Assembly: GCF_019431455.1 (NCBI RefSeq)
Contig: NZ_JAHYSR010000012.1
Span: 1 to 64,000 of the forward strand
Reading direction: 5' to 3'
From: Paracoccus bogoriensis
Lineage (GTDB): Bacteria > Pseudomonadota > Alphaproteobacteria > Rhodobacterales > Rhodobacteraceae
Length of the DNA stretch: 64,000 nucleotides
The number at the start of each line of letters is the position of its first letter. Positions within the stretch are counted from its first letter, which is position 1. The notes beneath the pieces are model-generated. The model did no database searches and was not told the DNA's origin. It saw only the letters and a program-made list of their open reading frames with translations. Made by a program: the position numbers and the translations under genes. Shown here one piece after another: positions 44,174 through 57,000 of this stretch.

Positions 44174-44674
44174 TCACGGCTCCTTCAGTTTGCCGAAGGC
44201 ACGGGTAAGTTCGTCAAAAAGCGCGCGGCGTTCTTCGGGGGTCAGGAAGGCGCCCAGTTCGATCTCGCGCTGGCCATCGGTCAGGGTCAGATAGTTTTCG
44301 ACCGGACCCTTGCGAAGGCCCGCCCGGACCCAGTAGCTGTTCGTCTGCCATTCGCGCACGGGCCGCCCTGGATCGTGGCGCGTGACCCGCAGGATCTGCC
44401 GGTCCAGGATCAGTTCTTCATGCGTCTGACCGCTGCGATAGGTTTGCTGTATTGCGAACCAGGTTCCGCCCACGGCCAGCGCCATGAAAGGCAACAGCCC
44501 CCACAGGACCGCCGTTCCCAGAACCGCCAGAAGCGGCAGCGAGACGAAGGCGGCCGTTATCCCGATGAACCAGACGAAGCCTTTGCGCGGCAGCGAACGA
44601 TGCGGCCACAGGTGCAATTCACGCAAAACGGCCCCGGTCTGATCCGGGGCCGCGTCTTTCCATTCATAGGGCAT
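44174..44674 (-). CDS. DUF2244 domain membrane protein
   Basis: This 166-residue protein has two adjacent membrane segments (FVWFIGITAAFVSLPLLAVLG and LWGLLPFMALAVGGTWFAI). Before them lies RELHLWPHRSLPRKG, a DUF2244 hallmark; after them a cytoplasmic beta-rich domain with EELILDRQILRVTRHDPG. DUF2244 genes are often next to cytochrome c oxidase genes, as here (14 bp after ctaD). A role in oxidase biogenesis is plausible but unproven. The ATG at 44674 begins the family core; much longer upstream frame sequence belongs to the ctaD antisense reading. Confidence 0.87.
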   Translation of the reverse strand: MPYEWKDAAPDQTGAVLRELHLWPHRSLPRKGFVWFIGITAAFVSLPLLAVLGTAVLWGLLPFMALAVGGTWFAIQQTYRSGQTHEELILDRQILRVTRHDPGRPVREWQTNSYWVRAGLRKGPVENYLTLTDGQREIELGAFLTPEERRALFDELTRAFGKLKEP

Positions 44675-44688
44675 GATGATGCCTTGCC

Positions 44689-46377
<1,689 letters not shown>

Positions 46378-46551
46378 TCAAGATTCCGTCAGGCCGGCCT
46401 GGCAGACCGGCATAATCACGCTTTCTTTAGACCACAGACCCCGAGCGGGCAATGCGTCACGATGGTCTGACGGGTCCGATAGCCCCGCAGGCTTGCATCT
46501 TTCCGGGCGCGAGGCGATGCGTGGCTGCGACAGGACGCCGCAGCCCGTCCG

Positions 46552-46992
46552 TCACTCGGCCGCCGGAGCGTCCGGAGACACGCTGGTCAGGTAGGCCGCG
46601 ATGTCTTCCTGTCCGCGATTGAGCTTGAACGTCATCTTCGAGCGCGCCGAAGCGTCGCCCGATTTCTCGCGCACCCAAGCCTGGGGATCGGTAATGTAGG
46701 CCACCAGTTCCTCCTCGGTCCAGACGAGATCGGGATTGGCGGCGGCGGCGGCCAGGATGCCTTCGCCATAGCGGTAGCCCTCGACCGAGGCGATGGGCTG
46801 GCCCATGATGTTCCACAGGTTCGGCCCGGTGACGCCGCCCTTGACGATGTCATTGCCGTCCGCGTCCTGGATCATGTGACAGGCGCGGCACTTGCGGTAT
46901 TCTGATTCGCCCGCCGCCGCGTCGCCGGCAAGAGCGGCGACGGGAAGGCTGAGACTTGCACCCATCAGGGCGGCGATCATGGCTGGTTTCAT
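46552..46992 (-). CDS. cycA: Periplasmic class I c-type cytochrome (c2/c550 type)
   Basis: This 146-residue protein has a signal peptide (MKPAMIAALMGASLSLPVAALA) and a heme site CRACH (Cys35, Cys38, His39), with the axial Met in SKMTF at residue 120. The pattern GGVTGPNLWNIMGQPIASVEGYRYGEG is typical of cytochrome c2/c550 proteins of Rhodobacteraceae. It carries electrons from the bc1 complex to the cytochrome oxidase. The gene lies 186 bp upstream of ctaD on the same strand, as in P. denitrificans. The ATG at 46992 starts the signal peptide. Confidence 0.93.
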   Translation of the reverse strand: MKPAMIAALMGASLSLPVAALAGDAAAGESEYRKCRACHMIQDADGNDIVKGGVTGPNLWNIMGQPIASVEGYRYGEGILAAAAANPDLVWTEEELVAYITDPQAWVREKSGDASARSKMTFKLNRGQEDIAAYLTSVSPDAPAAE

Positions 46993-47103
46993 CTTGTCCT
47001 CGCTAGACCAGTAAGGCGGTCTCCCGCAGCGCAACCTTACAGGTCGCCTCCGCCGAATCCAGCCACCGATAAGTCGCAAGCGCTGACATTGTGACGCAGC
47101 CGG

Positions 47104-47748
47104 CTATCCCATCACGCGGGCAAAGCTGGCCTGAAGCGCGACATCCAGATCCTGCATCGTCACCGGCAGGCCCAGATCGACCAGGCTGGTGACGCCGTGG
47201 CCGCTGATTCCGCAAGGGATAATGCCTGCATAATGCGACAGGTCCGGCTCGACATTGATCGAGATACCGTGAAAGCTGACCCATCGGCGCAGCTTGATGC
47301 CGATGGCGGCGATCTTGTCCTCGCGCATCGTGCCGTCGGGCAGTGGGGGCTTGTCGGGGCGGGGCACCCAGACCCCGACACGGCCCGGCCGGGTCTCGGC
47401 CCGCAGGCCGAACTGCGCCAAGGCGTCGATCACCCAAGCCTCGAGATTGCCGACAAAGGCGCGAATGTCGCGCCCGCGCCGGTTCAGGTCCAACATCACA
47501 TAGGCGACCCGCTGGCCAGGCCCGTGATAGGTGTATTGGCCGCCCCTGCCGGTTTGGTGGACCGGAAAGCGACTGTCCAGCAGGTCGCGCGGATCGGCGC
47601 TTGTTCCGGCGGTATAGAGGGGCGGATGCTCGACCAGCCAGATCGCCTCGGATGCGCGGCCCTCGTGGATGGCGGCGACGCGGTCCTCCATCACGCGCAC
47701 GGCCTCGGAATGATCGGTCAAGTCCGATGTGGCGATCCATTCGACCAT
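47104..47748 (-). CDS. lipB: Octanoyl-[acyl-carrier-protein]:protein N-octanoyltransferase
   Basis: This 214-residue enzyme transfers octanoate from ACP to lipoyl domains, the first step of lipoate attachment. Motifs are [16 protein letters not shown] near residue 37, [21 protein letters not shown] near 68, [21 protein letters not shown] with the catalytic Lys near 146, and [17 protein letters not shown] with the Cys near 180. It starts 9 bp after panB, so it belongs to the panC-panB-lipB transcript. Confidence 0.96.
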   Translation of the reverse strand: MVEWIATSDLTDHSEAVRVMEDRVAAIHEGRASEAIWLVEHPPLYTAGTSADPRDLLDSRFPVHQTGRGGQYTYHGPGQRVAYVMLDLNRRGRDIRAFVGNLEAWVIDALAQFGLRAETRPGRVGVWVPRPDKPPLPDGTMREDKIAAIGIKLRRWVSFHGISINVEPDLSHYAGIIPCGISGHGVTSLVDLGLPVTMQDLDVALQASFARVMG

Positions 47749-47757
47749 GACACGCGC

Positions 47758-48567
47758 CTAGCGATAAAGCTCGGCTTCGGCGGGGAAGCTGCGGGCGCGC
47801 ACGGCAGCGGCATAGGCGGCGATCGCCTGGTCGGCGCGGGGGCCAAGATCGCCGAACTTGCGCACGAAGCGCGGCACGCGGCCGGACAGGCCCAGCATGT
47901 CGTCCAGAACCAGAATCTGTCCGTCGCAACGGGCGCTTGCGCCAATGCCGATGGTCGGGATCGCGACCGCCCCGGTGATTCGGTCGGCCAGGCCCTCATA
48001 GACGCCCTCGACCACGACCGAGAAGGCGCCCGCCTCGGCCACGGCGACCGCATCGGCGACATGCGTCTCCCATGTCGCCTGGTCCTTGCCTTGGGTGCGA
48101 AAGCCCCCCATGACCAGCATGGCCTGCGGAGTCAGGCCGACATGGGCCATCACGGGGACGCCGCGTTCGACCAGGAAGCGGATCGTGGCGGCCATGCGCG
48201 CGCCTCCTTCCAGCTTGACGGCGGCCGCGCCGGTTTCGGCCAGCACGCGGGCGGCGTTGCGAAAGGCCTGTTCGGGCGATTCCTCGTAGCTGCCAAAGGG
48301 CATGTCGATCACGACCATCGCGCGGGACGAGCCACGCATCACCGCCTGACCGTGCAGGATCATCATCTCCAGCGTGACGCCAATGGTCGAAGGCAAGCCA
48401 TGAACAACCATGCCGAGGCTGTCACCCACAAGGATGACATCGGCATGGGCATCGACCAGCGCAGCCATCGGAGCGGTGTAAGCGGTCAGCGCGACAATGG
48501 GCACGTCGCCCTTGCGGGCGGCGATCTGCGGGACGGTGATCCGCTTGACGGGGGCTTGCGCTGACAT
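47758..48567 (-). CDS. panB: 3-Methyl-2-oxobutanoate hydroxymethyltransferase
   Basis: This 269-residue enzyme makes ketopantoate in pantothenate synthesis, using methylene-tetrahydrofolate. Motifs include [33 protein letters not shown] near the N terminus (metal site), [19 protein letters not shown]-type sequence (here [18 protein letters not shown]), then KLEGG, HVGLTPQ and [22 protein letters not shown]. It follows panC by 35 bp. Confidence 0.96.
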   Translation of the reverse strand: MSAQAPVKRITVPQIAARKGDVPIVALTAYTAPMAALVDAHADVILVGDSLGMVVHGLPSTIGVTLEMMILHGQAVMRGSSRAMVVIDMPFGSYEESPEQAFRNAARVLAETGAAAVKLEGGARMAATIRFLVERGVPVMAHVGLTPQAMLVMGGFRTQGKDQATWETHVADAVAVAEAGAFSVVVEGVYEGLADRITGAVAIPTIGIGASARCDGQILVLDDMLGLSGRVPRFVRKFGDLGPRADQAIAAYAAAVRARSFPAEAELYR

Positions 48568-48602
48568 GGGCTGGCCTTTCCAGGGATGCGCCGGGGCGCG
48601 GG

Positions 48603-49460
48603 TCAGGGATGGGCCACACGCTGGTCGATCAGCAGCACGTCGCCAAAGCGGACGGCCAGCAGGATCACCACGGGGCGGGTGGCGTCGGTGACGCGCGACA
48701 GGTCGTCGGCGTTGCGGATGTCGATGGACCGGATGTCGGCGCGCGGCTCGGCGCGCAGCGTCTCTCGGATGGCGCGGCGGGCCCGTGCCACGCCCGCGCC
48801 CTGGACGATCAACGCGGCGCCGCGATCCAGCGCGCGCGCCAGAACGGGGGCCGCCGCGCGATCCTCGGGCGTCAGGCGCTGATTGCGCGAGGACATGGCA
48901 AGGCCGTCGGGCTCTCGCATCGTGGGCACGGCAAGAATCGTCACCGGAATGTCCAGATCCACGACCATGCGGCGGATCAGCGTCAATTGCTGGTAATCCT
49001 TTTCGCCGAAGGTCGCTGCATCGGGCTGCACGAGGTTGAAGAGCTTCGTCACAACCGTCGCCACGCCTCGGAAATGACCGGGCCTGAGTCGGCCCATCAG
49101 CATCCGGCCAAGGCTCGCGACCTCGACATGGGTCTGGGCGCCGGGGCGGTACATATCGGCGACCTGCGGCAGGAACACCGCGTCACAACCCACTGCCGTC
49201 AGCTTGGCCAGGTCGCCGGCCTCGTCGCGGGGATAGCGGTCAAGATCCTCGTTCGGGCCGAACTGCGTCGGATTCACGAAGATCGAGGTGACGACACGGC
49301 CGCCGCCCTGTTCGCGCAGCCAATCGCGCGCGCGCGCGACCAGCGACAGATGCCCGTCATGCAGCGCGCCCATCGTGGGCACCAGCACGACCTTGTCTCC
49401 GTCCCGGCGCCAATCCTGCCGGATCGCCCGCATTTCGGGCGTGCTGCGGATGATCTGCAT
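48603..49460 (-). CDS. panC: Pantothenate synthetase
   Basis: This 285-residue enzyme joins pantoate and beta-alanine with ATP. It has the ATP-binding [15 protein letters not shown] near residue 27, then [20 protein letters not shown] near 59. The family motifs [30 protein letters not shown] near 130 and the late KMSKS-like MSSRNQRL near 189 complete the nucleotidyltransferase fold. It is the first gene of panC-panB-lipB. The ATG at 49460 is the family start; the long upstream frame overlaps the tRNA region and is rejected. Confidence 0.95.
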   Translation of the reverse strand: MQIIRSTPEMRAIRQDWRRDGDKVVLVPTMGALHDGHLSLVARARDWLREQGGGRVVTSIFVNPTQFGPNEDLDRYPRDEAGDLAKLTAVGCDAVFLPQVADMYRPGAQTHVEVASLGRMLMGRLRPGHFRGVATVVTKLFNLVQPDAATFGEKDYQQLTLIRRMVVDLDIPVTILAVPTMREPDGLAMSSRNQRLTPEDRAAAPVLARALDRGAALIVQGAGVARARRAIRETLRAEPRADIRSIDIRNADDLSRVTDATRPVVILLAVRFGDVLLIDQRVAHP

Positions 49461-49620
49461 GGCGCTATCCTCTGCCCCCCTCGGCGTGGCGCAGAACCTA
49501 GCGACAGGCATTTGCCGGGGCAAGGTGCCACGCTGCGGCCTTGGGCTTTTCGCCCCGGCGGGGGCCTGTGACGCGGCGTTTTCGTCGTGCGGCACCACCC
49601 GGACAGCAGGGCGCAAAGCA

Positions 49621-49650
49621 AAAGGCCGAACCCGAAGGTTCGGCCTTTTT
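49621..49650 (-). terminator. Bidirectional terminator between tRNA-Gly and panC
   Basis: A perfect 12-bp stem (AAAGGCCGAACC at 49621-49632, GGTTCGGCCTTT at 49637-49648, loop CGAA) lies 6 bp beyond the tRNA 3' end. On the minus strand it is followed by a T-rich tail, so it ends the tRNA transcript; the plus side also has TTTTT. Confidence 0.8.
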
Positions 49651-49654
49651 GTTC

Positions 49655-49729
49655 TGGAGCGGGCGATGAGATTCGAACTCACGACCCTTACCTTGGCAAG
49701 GTAATGCTCTACCCCTGAGCTACGCCCGC
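49655..49729 (-). tRNA. tRNA-Gly (anticodon GCC)
   Basis: The 75-base minus-strand RNA, with encoded CCA, folds into a standard cloverleaf. The acceptor arms are GCGGGCG and CGCCCGC. The D arm has AGCTCAGGGGTAGAGC, the anticodon loop is TTGCCAA, and the T arm is GTGAGTTCGAATCTCAT. The anticodon GCC reads GGC and GGU codons. Confidence 0.97.
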
Positions 49730-49886
49730 GCTCCGCACCGTTTGGCTGTCCGCCTTCGGTGAGCGGGGAGATACGAAAGCGCGCGGGGGGTTGCAAGGGC
49801 AAAAACGCGCCTGATGCGAAAAAAATCTGGCTTGCTTCGGATAGCGGGCTGAGATGCCTGTGGTGCAGGACGAGAGGGGCAAGGCA

Positions 49887-50936
49887 ATGCGTGACAGTGA
49901 CAGGCTGGAAGCGTTTCTGAGGACGGGGTTGGCGGCAGGGCATCCGCCCGAAGAACTGGCGGCCGCCTTGCGTGCCGCGGGCTGGAGCGAGGGCCAGATC
50001 AAGGCCGGACTGGCAGAATGGCATGTCGAGCCGGGGCTGCCGCCCGTGCCACGCGCGGGCTCGGGGCGGGCGGCGGGTTTGGCGCTGTTGGATGGCTTGG
50101 GCTTTCTGGCGCTGGTCGCACTGTGCTGGCAACTGGTCCAGCTTGGCTTCCAACTGGCCGAACATGCGACGCCTGGTCTGTCGTCGGACTGGCCTCTCGC
50201 CACGCAAATGGGCTGGCCGATCGCGGTTCTTGTGGTGATGACCCCGGTCTTTGCCGTGCTGCACCTGCGGCGGGATGCTTCGGGCTGGCTGCGGCGCTGG
50301 CTTGCGGCGGCATCGGGATTTATGGCGGGGACCGCCTTGCTGGGCAGTGCCGTCGCCGTGGTCCATGCGCTGCTATCGGGCGATCTGACCGCGCGCTTCG
50401 CGCTGAAGGCCGCCGTGGTGGTTGTCGTCTCGCTGCTGGCGCTGCTGGTCTATCGGCGCGAACTGGACGCGGGTATGGCGCGTGCCGATGTCGGAGCGCG
50501 CGGCCTGATCGGGCTGGCACTGGCGATGGTCGTGGCGGGCATCTGGGTCTCGGGCGGGCCCGCGGCGGGCCGGGCCGAGCGGCGCGACCAGCAACGATGG
50601 GCCGATCTGGACGCGATCGCTCTGCAGGCGATGTGTCTTGTGAAAGAGGGGGTTGCGGTGCCGCCTGTCATCGCGACCGAGACCTGCCCCGATCTGCCGA
50701 ATCTTGCGGATCGGCAGACCGGGATGCCCTACCGAATCGCATTGGTGCGGCCCGGAATTCTGCGAGTCTGTGCCGAGATGGAGTCCGAGGCGATGGCAAG
50801 CCGGTCATCCCTTGCCGGGCCGGGTTGCCGCGACGTGGCCTTGCTGGACGAATCGCGGACCGGGCCGGGGCTGATGCCGCCCGACGGCGGTATCCTTGCG
50901 CCCGATCACGCGTTGGGGGTCATTCCGCGGCCTTGA
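49887..50936 (+). CDS. Membrane protein with N-terminal helical domain (DUF5671-like)
   Basis: This 349-residue protein starts with a soluble helical pair of about 45 residues ([36 protein letters not shown]). This pattern is known from DUF5671-type membrane proteins. Four to five membrane segments lie between about residues 65 and 220, and a C-terminal periplasmic region has three cysteines. The function is unknown. A start 11 codons earlier is possible but lacks a strong site; AGGGGCAAGG precedes the ATG at 49887. The 3' end overlaps uvrA by 17 bp. Confidence 0.7.
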   Translation: MRDSDRLEAFLRTGLAAGHPPEELAAALRAAGWSEGQIKAGLAEWHVEPGLPPVPRAGSGRAAGLALLDGLGFLALVALCWQLVQLGFQLAEHATPGLSSDWPLATQMGWPIAVLVVMTPVFAVLHLRRDASGWLRRWLAAASGFMAGTALLGSAVAVVHALLSGDLTARFALKAAVVVVVSLLALLVYRRELDAGMARADVGARGLIGLALAMVVAGIWVSGGPAAGRAERRDQQRWADLDAIALQAMCLVKEGVAVPPVIATETCPDLPNLADRQTGMPYRIALVRPGILRVCAEMESEAMASRSSLAGPGCRDVALLDESRTGPGLMPPDGGILAPDHALGVIPRP

Positions 50937-53772
50937 CGCGCCCCCGCCGCAGCAGCGGGCCGAGATAGCGGCCAGTATGGCTGGCTTCGACCAGGGCAAC
51001 CTGTTCGGGGGTGCCTGTGGCGACCACGCGCCCGCCGCCATCCCCTCCTTCGGGGCCGATGTCGATGATCCAGTCGGCGGTCTTGATGACATCCAGATTG
51101 TGTTCGATCACGACCACCGTATTGCCCTGATCGACCAGCTCGTGCAGCACTTCCAGCAGCTTGCGGACATCCTCGAAGTGGAGGCCGGTCGTCGGCTCGT
51201 CCAGGATGTAGAGCGTGCGGCCCGTCGAGCGGCGGCTGAGTTCCTTGGACAGCTTGACGCGCTGCGCCTCGCCGCCCGAAAGGGTCGTGGCCTGCTGGCC
51301 GACCTTGATATAGCCAAGACCCACCCGCATCAGCGCGTCCATCTTTTCTCGGATCGAGGGGACTGCGGCGAAGAAGGTCTGGGCGTCCTCGACGGTCATG
51401 TCCAGCACGTCGGCGATGGATTTGCCCTTGAACTGCACCTCAAGCGTTTCGCGGTTGTAGCGCTTGCCCTTGCACGTCTCGCATTCCACATAGACATCGG
51501 GCAGGAAGTGCATCTCGATCTTGATGACGCCATCGCCCTGACAGGCCTCGCAGCGCCCACCCTTGACGTTGAAGCTGAAGCGGCCGGGCTTGTAGCCGCG
51601 GGCCTTCGATTCGGGCAGGCCCGCGAACCAGTCGCGAATGGGGGTGAAGGCGCCGGTATAGGTCGCGGGGTTCGACCGGGGCGTGCGGCCGATGGGGCGT
51701 TGGTCAATGTCGATGACCTTGTCCAGATGCTCCAGCCCCTTGATCGTCTCGCAGGGGGCGGGGGTCTGGCGGGCACCGTTCAGACGCAGGGATGCGGTCT
51801 TGAACAGCGTCTCGATGGTCAGCGTGGACTTGCCCCCGCCCGAGACGCCGGTGACGCAGATGAATTTCCCAAGCGGAAATTCTACGGTCATGTCCTTGAG
51901 GTTGTTACCGCTGGCTTTGACCACGGTGATCTTCTTGCCGTTGCCCTTGCGCCGGCTGGTCGGCACGGCGATTTCGCGCGCGCCGGACAGATACTGGCCG
52001 GTCAGGCTGGCCGGATCGGCGGCGATCTCGGCCGGGGTGCCGTGGCTGACCACCGTGCCGCCATGCACGCCTGCGCCCGGCCCCATGTCAAAGACGTAAT
52101 CGGCGTGCCGGATCGCGTCCTCGTCATGCTCGACCACCAGCACCGAATTGCCCTGATCGCGCAGGTTCATCAGCGTGGCCAGCAGGCGGTCATTGTCGCG
52201 TTGGTGCAGCCCGATCGAGGGTTCGTCCAGGACGTAAAGAACCCCGGTCAGGCCGCTGCCGATCTGGCTGGCCAGCCGAATACGCTGGCTTTCCCCACCC
52301 GACAGGGTGCCCGCCGCGCGCGACAGGGTCAGGTAATCCAGACCGACATTCACAAGAAAACCAAGCCTTTCGCGGATTTCCTTGAGGATCGCGGCGGCGA
52401 TCTCGTTCTTCTGTTTCGACAGGTGGTCAGGGGCGGCGCGGACCCAGTCAAGCGCGTCGCGAATGGAAAGCTCGACCACGTGGCCGATATGGACGCCCGC
52501 GATCCTGACGGCCAGGGCCTCGGGCTTGAGGCGATAACCCGCACAGGCTCCGCAGGGGCGGTTGTTCTGGTATCGCTCGAATTCCTCGCGCACCCATTGG
52601 CTGTCCGATTCGCGCAGGCGGCGTTCCATGTTGGGGATCACGCCCTCGAAAACGCGACTGATCTCATAGACGCGACCGCCATCGTCGAAGCGGAACCTGA
52701 TCTCGTCCTGGCCCGAGCCATGCAGGAACATCTGCCGCACGTTCTCGGGCAGATCCTTCCAGGGGGTCTTCTTGTCGAAACCGTAATGCCTGGCCAGCGC
52801 ATTGATCGTCTGCGTAAGGTAGGCCGATTTCGACCTGGCCCAAGGGGCAATGGCGCCCTTGTCCACCGACAATGCAGCGTCGGGGACGATCAGCCTTTCG
52901 TCAAAGAACAGCTCGACCCCCAGCCCGTCGCAGACCGGGCAGGCGCCGAAAGGTGCGTTGAAGCTGAACAGGCGCGGCTCGATCTCGGGGATGGTGAAGC
53001 CGCTGACCGGACAGGCGAATTTCTCGGAAAAGGTGATGCGCTGCGGGTTCTCCTCGGCGGTCTCGAGGATGGCAATGCCATCGGCCAGATCCAGCGCGGT
53101 TCGCAGGCTGTCGGCCAGCCGCGTCTCCAGCCCCTCGCGGACCACGATCCGGTCCACGACGACATCAATATTGTGGCGGAACTTCTTGTCGAGGCTGGGC
53201 GGTTCGTCCAGTTCGAAGAACTCGCCATTGACCTTGACGCGCTGAAAGCCGGACTTCCGCAACTCCATGAATTCCTTGCGGTATTCGCCCTTTCGGTCGC
53301 GCACGACGGGGGCCAGCAGATAGGCGCGCGTGCCCTCGGGCAGGGCCATGATGCGATCGACCATATCCTGGACCTGCTGCGCCTCGATGGGCTGGCCGGT
53401 CGCGGGCGAATAGGGCGTGCCCGCGCGCGCAAACAGCAGCCGCAGGTAATCATAGATCTCGGTCACGGTGCCCACGGTCGAACGCGGGTTCTTCGAGGTC
53501 GTCTTCTGCTCGATGCTGATGGCGGGGCTGAGGCCCGAGATGTGGTCCACGTCGGGCTTGCCCATCATGTCGAGGAACTGACGCGCATAAGCGGACAGGC
53601 TTTCGACATAGCGGCGTTGGCCTTCGGCGTAGATCGTGTCGAAGGCCAGCGACGACTTGCCCGACCCTGACAGCCCGGTGATGACCACCAGCTTGTCGCG
53701 CGGGATGTTCAGATCCACACCCTTGAGGTTGTGCTCGCGCGCGCCGCGCACCTCGATGAACTTCTGTTCCAT
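50920..53772 (-). CDS. uvrA: Excinuclease ABC subunit A
   Basis: This 950-residue damage sensor of nucleotide excision repair has two ABC ATPase modules. The first Walker A is [20 protein letters not shown] near residue 30, and the second is [17 protein letters not shown] near 640. Two zinc fingers are visible: near 265 and near 745 ([27 protein letters not shown]). The signatures are [16 protein letters not shown] and [15 protein letters not shown]. It loads UvrB at lesions. The ATG at 53772 ([10 protein letters not shown]) is the family start; the longer frame runs into the promoter region, where a LexA box stands. Confidence 0.97.
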   Translation of the reverse strand: MEQKFIEVRGAREHNLKGVDLNIPRDKLVVITGLSGSGKSSLAFDTIYAEGQRRYVESLSAYARQFLDMMGKPDVDHISGLSPAISIEQKTTSKNPRSTVGTVTEIYDYLRLLFARAGTPYSPATGQPIEAQQVQDMVDRIMALPEGTRAYLLAPVVRDRKGEYRKEFMELRKSGFQRVKVNGEFFELDEPPSLDKKFRHNIDVVVDRIVVREGLETRLADSLRTALDLADGIAILETAEENPQRITFSEKFACPVSGFTIPEIEPRLFSFNAPFGACPVCDGLGVELFFDERLIVPDAALSVDKGAIAPWARSKSAYLTQTINALARHYGFDKKTPWKDLPENVRQMFLHGSGQDEIRFRFDDGGRVYEISRVFEGVIPNMERRLRESDSQWVREEFERYQNNRPCGACAGYRLKPEALAVRIAGVHIGHVVELSIRDALDWVRAAPDHLSKQKNEIAAAILKEIRERLGFLVNVGLDYLTLSRAAGTLSGGESQRIRLASQIGSGLTGVLYVLDEPSIGLHQRDNDRLLATLMNLRDQGNSVLVVEHDEDAIRHADYVFDMGPGAGVHGGTVVSHGTPAEIAADPASLTGQYLSGAREIAVPTSRRKGNGKKITVVKASGNNLKDMTVEFPLGKFICVTGVSGGGKSTLTIETLFKTASLRLNGARQTPAPCETIKGLEHLDKVIDIDQRPIGRTPRSNPATYTGAFTPIRDWFAGLPESKARGYKPGRFSFNVKGGRCEACQGDGVIKIEMHFLPDVYVECETCKGKRYNRETLEVQFKGKSIADVLDMTVEDAQTFFAAVPSIREKMDALMRVGLGYIKVGQQATTLSGGEAQRVKLSKELSRRSTGRTLYILDEPTTGLHFEDVRKLLEVLHELVDQGNTVVVIEHNLDVIKTADWIIDIGPEGGDGGGRVVATGTPEQVALVEASHTGRYLGPLLRRGRVKAAE

Positions 53773-53837
53773 GCCCTGTCCCCGGTGATCAGCCGCATGA
53801 CATAGGGACGCGCGGGCGAAAAGCAAGTTCCAGATGC

Positions 53838-53852
53838 GAACGGAGGGAGAAC
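53838..53852 (-). promoter_or_regulatory. LexA (SOS) box upstream of uvrA
   Basis: On the minus strand GTTC-TCCCTCC-GTTC is a perfect GTTC-N7-GTTC, the LexA binding sequence of alphaproteobacteria such as Rhodobacter and Paracoccus. It lies 66 bp upstream of the uvrA ATG, so uvrA should be derepressed by DNA damage. The first half overlaps an AT-poor promoter region. Confidence 0.85.
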
Positions 53853-53937
53853 TTCTTGCGGGCCGCGCTGTCGCCCCATCCTGGCCTGCCCATGTCGCGG
53901 CTTTGCCCGGCCTGGGGAAATCATCGCGCGACGTTAA

Positions 53938-53951
53938 CGCAAACGCTTGCG
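53938..53951. promoter_or_regulatory. Possible LacI-family operator upstream of pyc
   Basis: CGCAAACGCTTGCG is nearly palindromic and contains AA-A-CG-C-TT, which fits the AANCGNTT core of LacI-family operators. It lies about 52-65 bp before the pyc start. Central-carbon regulators of this group (LacI type) bind such sites; the assignment is an inference. Confidence 0.35.
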
Positions 53952-53957
53952 CCGCAT

Positions 53958-53980
53958 CGCAGCACCGCTAAGGTGCTGCG
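53958..53980 (+). other. Leader hairpin in front of pyc
   Basis: A perfect 9-bp stem (CGCAGCACC at 53958-53966, GGTGCTGCG at 53972-53980, loop GCTAA) ends 22 bases before the ATG and about 10 bases before the AGAGGG ribosome-binding site. It could affect initiation or protect the 5' end. Confidence 0.45.
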
Positions 53981-54002
53981 CGTGAAAGCAAGAGGGCCGG
54001 CC

Positions 54003-57000
54003 ATGTTCAACAAGATCCTGATTGCCAACCGGGGCGAAATCGCGATTCGCGTCATGCGCGCGGCCAATGAACTGGGCAAGAAAACGGTTGCGGTCTTTGC
54101 AGAGGAGGACAAGCTGAGTCTGCACCGCTTCAAGGCGGACGAGGCCTATCGAATCGGTGAAGGGCTTGGCCCGGTCGCGGCCTATCTGTCCATTCCTGAA
54201 ATCATCCGGGTTGCCAGGGAATCGGGCGCCGACGCGATCCATCCGGGCTATGGTCTCTTGTCCGAAAACCCCGATTTCGTGGATGCCTGCGGCGCGGCGG
54301 GCATTGCCTTCATCGGCCCGCGCGCCGACACGATGCGCGCGCTTGGCGACAAGGCCAGCGCCCGGCGCGTGGCGATCGAGGCAGGCGTTCCGGTCATCCC
54401 CGCGACCGAGGTGCTGGGCGACGACTTCGACGCCATCAAGCGTCAGGCCGCCGAGATCGGCTATCCGCTGATGCTGAAGGCCAGCTGGGGCGGCGGCGGG
54501 CGCGGAATGCGGCCTATCAACAACCCCGATGAACTGGTCGAGAAGGTCCGCGAGGGCCGACGCGAGGCCGAGGCGGCCTTTGGCAATGGCGAAGGCTATC
54601 TGGAAAAGATGATCCAGCGCGCCCGCCATGTCGAGGTGCAGCTGCTGGGCGACATGCATGGCGGGCTTTACCATCTGTTTGAGCGCGACTGCACCGTCCA
54701 GCGGCGCAACCAGAAGGTCGTGGAACGCGCCCCAGCGCCCTATCTGACCGATGCGCAGCGCGCCGAGGTCTGCGGCCTGGCGCTGAAGATCGGGAAGGCG
54801 GTCGGCTATCAGAATGCCGGCACGGTCGAGTTCCTGATGGATATGGACAGCGGCCAGTTCTACTTCATCGAGGTGAACCCCCGCGTGCAGGTCGAGCATA
54901 CCGTGACCGAGGAGGTCACCGGCATCGACATCGTCCAGGCCCAGATCAGGATCGCCGAGGGCGCGACCCTGGCCGAGGCAACCGGCCATGCCCGGCAAGA
55001 GGACATCACCCTGTCCGGCCACGCGCTGCAATGCCGTGTGACGACCGAAGATCCGCAGAACAACTTCATCCCCGATTACGGGCGGATCACGGCCTATCGC
55101 AGCGCCACGGGCATGGGCATCCGCCTCGATGGCGGCACGGCCTATTCCGGTGGCGTCATCACGCGCTATTACGATTCGCTGCTGGTCAAGGTGACGGCCT
55201 GGGCGCAGACGCCCGATCAGGCGATCAAGCGGATGGACCGGGCCTTGCGCGAATTCCGCATCCGGGGCGTCTCCACCAATATCGACTTTGTCATCAACCT
55301 GCTGAAGCATCCTGCCTTTCTGGATGACAGCTATACGACCAGGTTCATCGACACGACCGAAGAACTGTTCGAGTTCAAGAAGCGGCAGGACCGGGCGACC
55401 AAGATCCTGACCTATCTGGCCGATATCAGCGTCAACGGGCATCCCGAGACGGCGGGCCGCCCCCGGCCGCCCGCTCAGGCGGTCGCGCCCAAACCGCCCG
55501 CGCCTTTGGCCGAACCCGTGCCCGGCACGCGCCAGTTGCTGGAGGAGAAGGGCCCGCAGGCAGTGGCCGATTGGATGGCCGCGCAGAAGCGGTTGCTGAT
55601 CACCGACACCACCATGCGCGACGGGCACCAATCGCTGCTGGCCACGCGGATGCGCTCGATCGACATGATCCGCGTGGCGCCATCCTACGCCGCGAACCTG
55701 CCGCAGCTGTTCAGTGTGGAATGCTGGGGGGGCGCGACCTTCGACGTGGCCTACCGCTTCCTGCAGGAATGCCCCTGGCAGCGGCTGCGCGACATCCGCG
55801 CGAAGATGCCGAACCTGATGACGCAGATGCTGTTGCGCGGGTCGAACGGGGTGGGTTACACGAATTATCCCGACAATGTGGTGCAGTTCTTCGTGAAGCA
55901 GGCGGCCAGGACGGGCGTGGACGTGTTCCGCGTTTTCGACAGCCTGAACTGGGTCGAGAACATGCGCGTCGCGATGGATGCCGTCCTTGAAAGCGGCAAG
56001 ATCTGCGAGGGCACTGTCTGCTACACCGGCAACATGCTGGACCCGAACCGGTCCAAGTATGACCTGAAATACTATCTCCGCACCGCGCAGGAACTGAAGG
56101 CTGCGGGCGCGCATGTGCTGGGTGTCAAGGACATGGCCGGGCTGCTGAAGCCGGCGGCTGCGCGCGTCCTCATCAAGGCGCTGAAAGAGGAAGTGGGGCT
56201 GCCGATCCATTTCCACACGCATGACACCAGCGGCATGGGCGGCGCGACGATTCTGGCCGCGGCCGAGGCCGGGGTGGACGCCGTCGATTGCGCGATGGAT
56301 GCGTTGTCGGGCAATACCAGTCAGCCCACGATGGGCAGCGTGGTCGAGGCGCTGGCCCAGACCGATCGCGACACGGGCCTCGATATCGGCGCCATCCGCG
56401 CGATCAGCAATTACTGGGAACGCGTGCGCGAGGGTTACGCGGCCTTCGAATCGGGCCTGCAATCGCCGGCCTCCGAGGTCTATCTGCACGAGATGCCCGG
56501 CGGGCAGTTCACCAACCTCAAGGCTCAGGCGCGTTCGATGGGGCTCGAGGATCGCTGGCACGAGGTCGCGCAGGCCTATGCGGATGTGAACCGACTGTTC
56601 GGCGACATCGTCAAGGTCACGCCCTCGTCCAAGGTGGTGGGCGATATGGCGCTGATGATGGTCGCGCAGAACCTGACGCCCGAGGACGTGGCCGATCCCG
56701 CGCGCGAAGTCAGCTTCCCCGAATCGGTGGTGGACATGATGCGCGGCAATCTGGGTCAGCCCCCCGGCGGCTGGCCCGAGGCGATCCAGCGCAAGGTGCT
56801 GAAGGGCGAGACCCCGATCACCGATCGCCCCGGCGCGCATCTGCCGCCCGTGGACCTCGAGGCCGAGCGCGCCAAGCTGTCCCAGATGCTGGACGGTCGC
56901 GCCATCGACGACGAGGATCTGAACGGCTACCTGATGTATCCCAAGGTCTTCACCGACTACATGGCCCGCCACGAGATCTACGGCCCGGTCCGCACCTTGC

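Noticed and set aside
48603-50366. 587-residue frame joining panC with upstream sequence
   Set aside because: Only the last 285 residues are PanC. The upstream part crosses the tRNA-Gly gene and the terminator and has no protein-like features.
50896-53670. 924-residue open frame on the plus strand
   Set aside because: It is the exact antisense of uvrA, whose domain motifs are all intact, and it shows no motif of its own.
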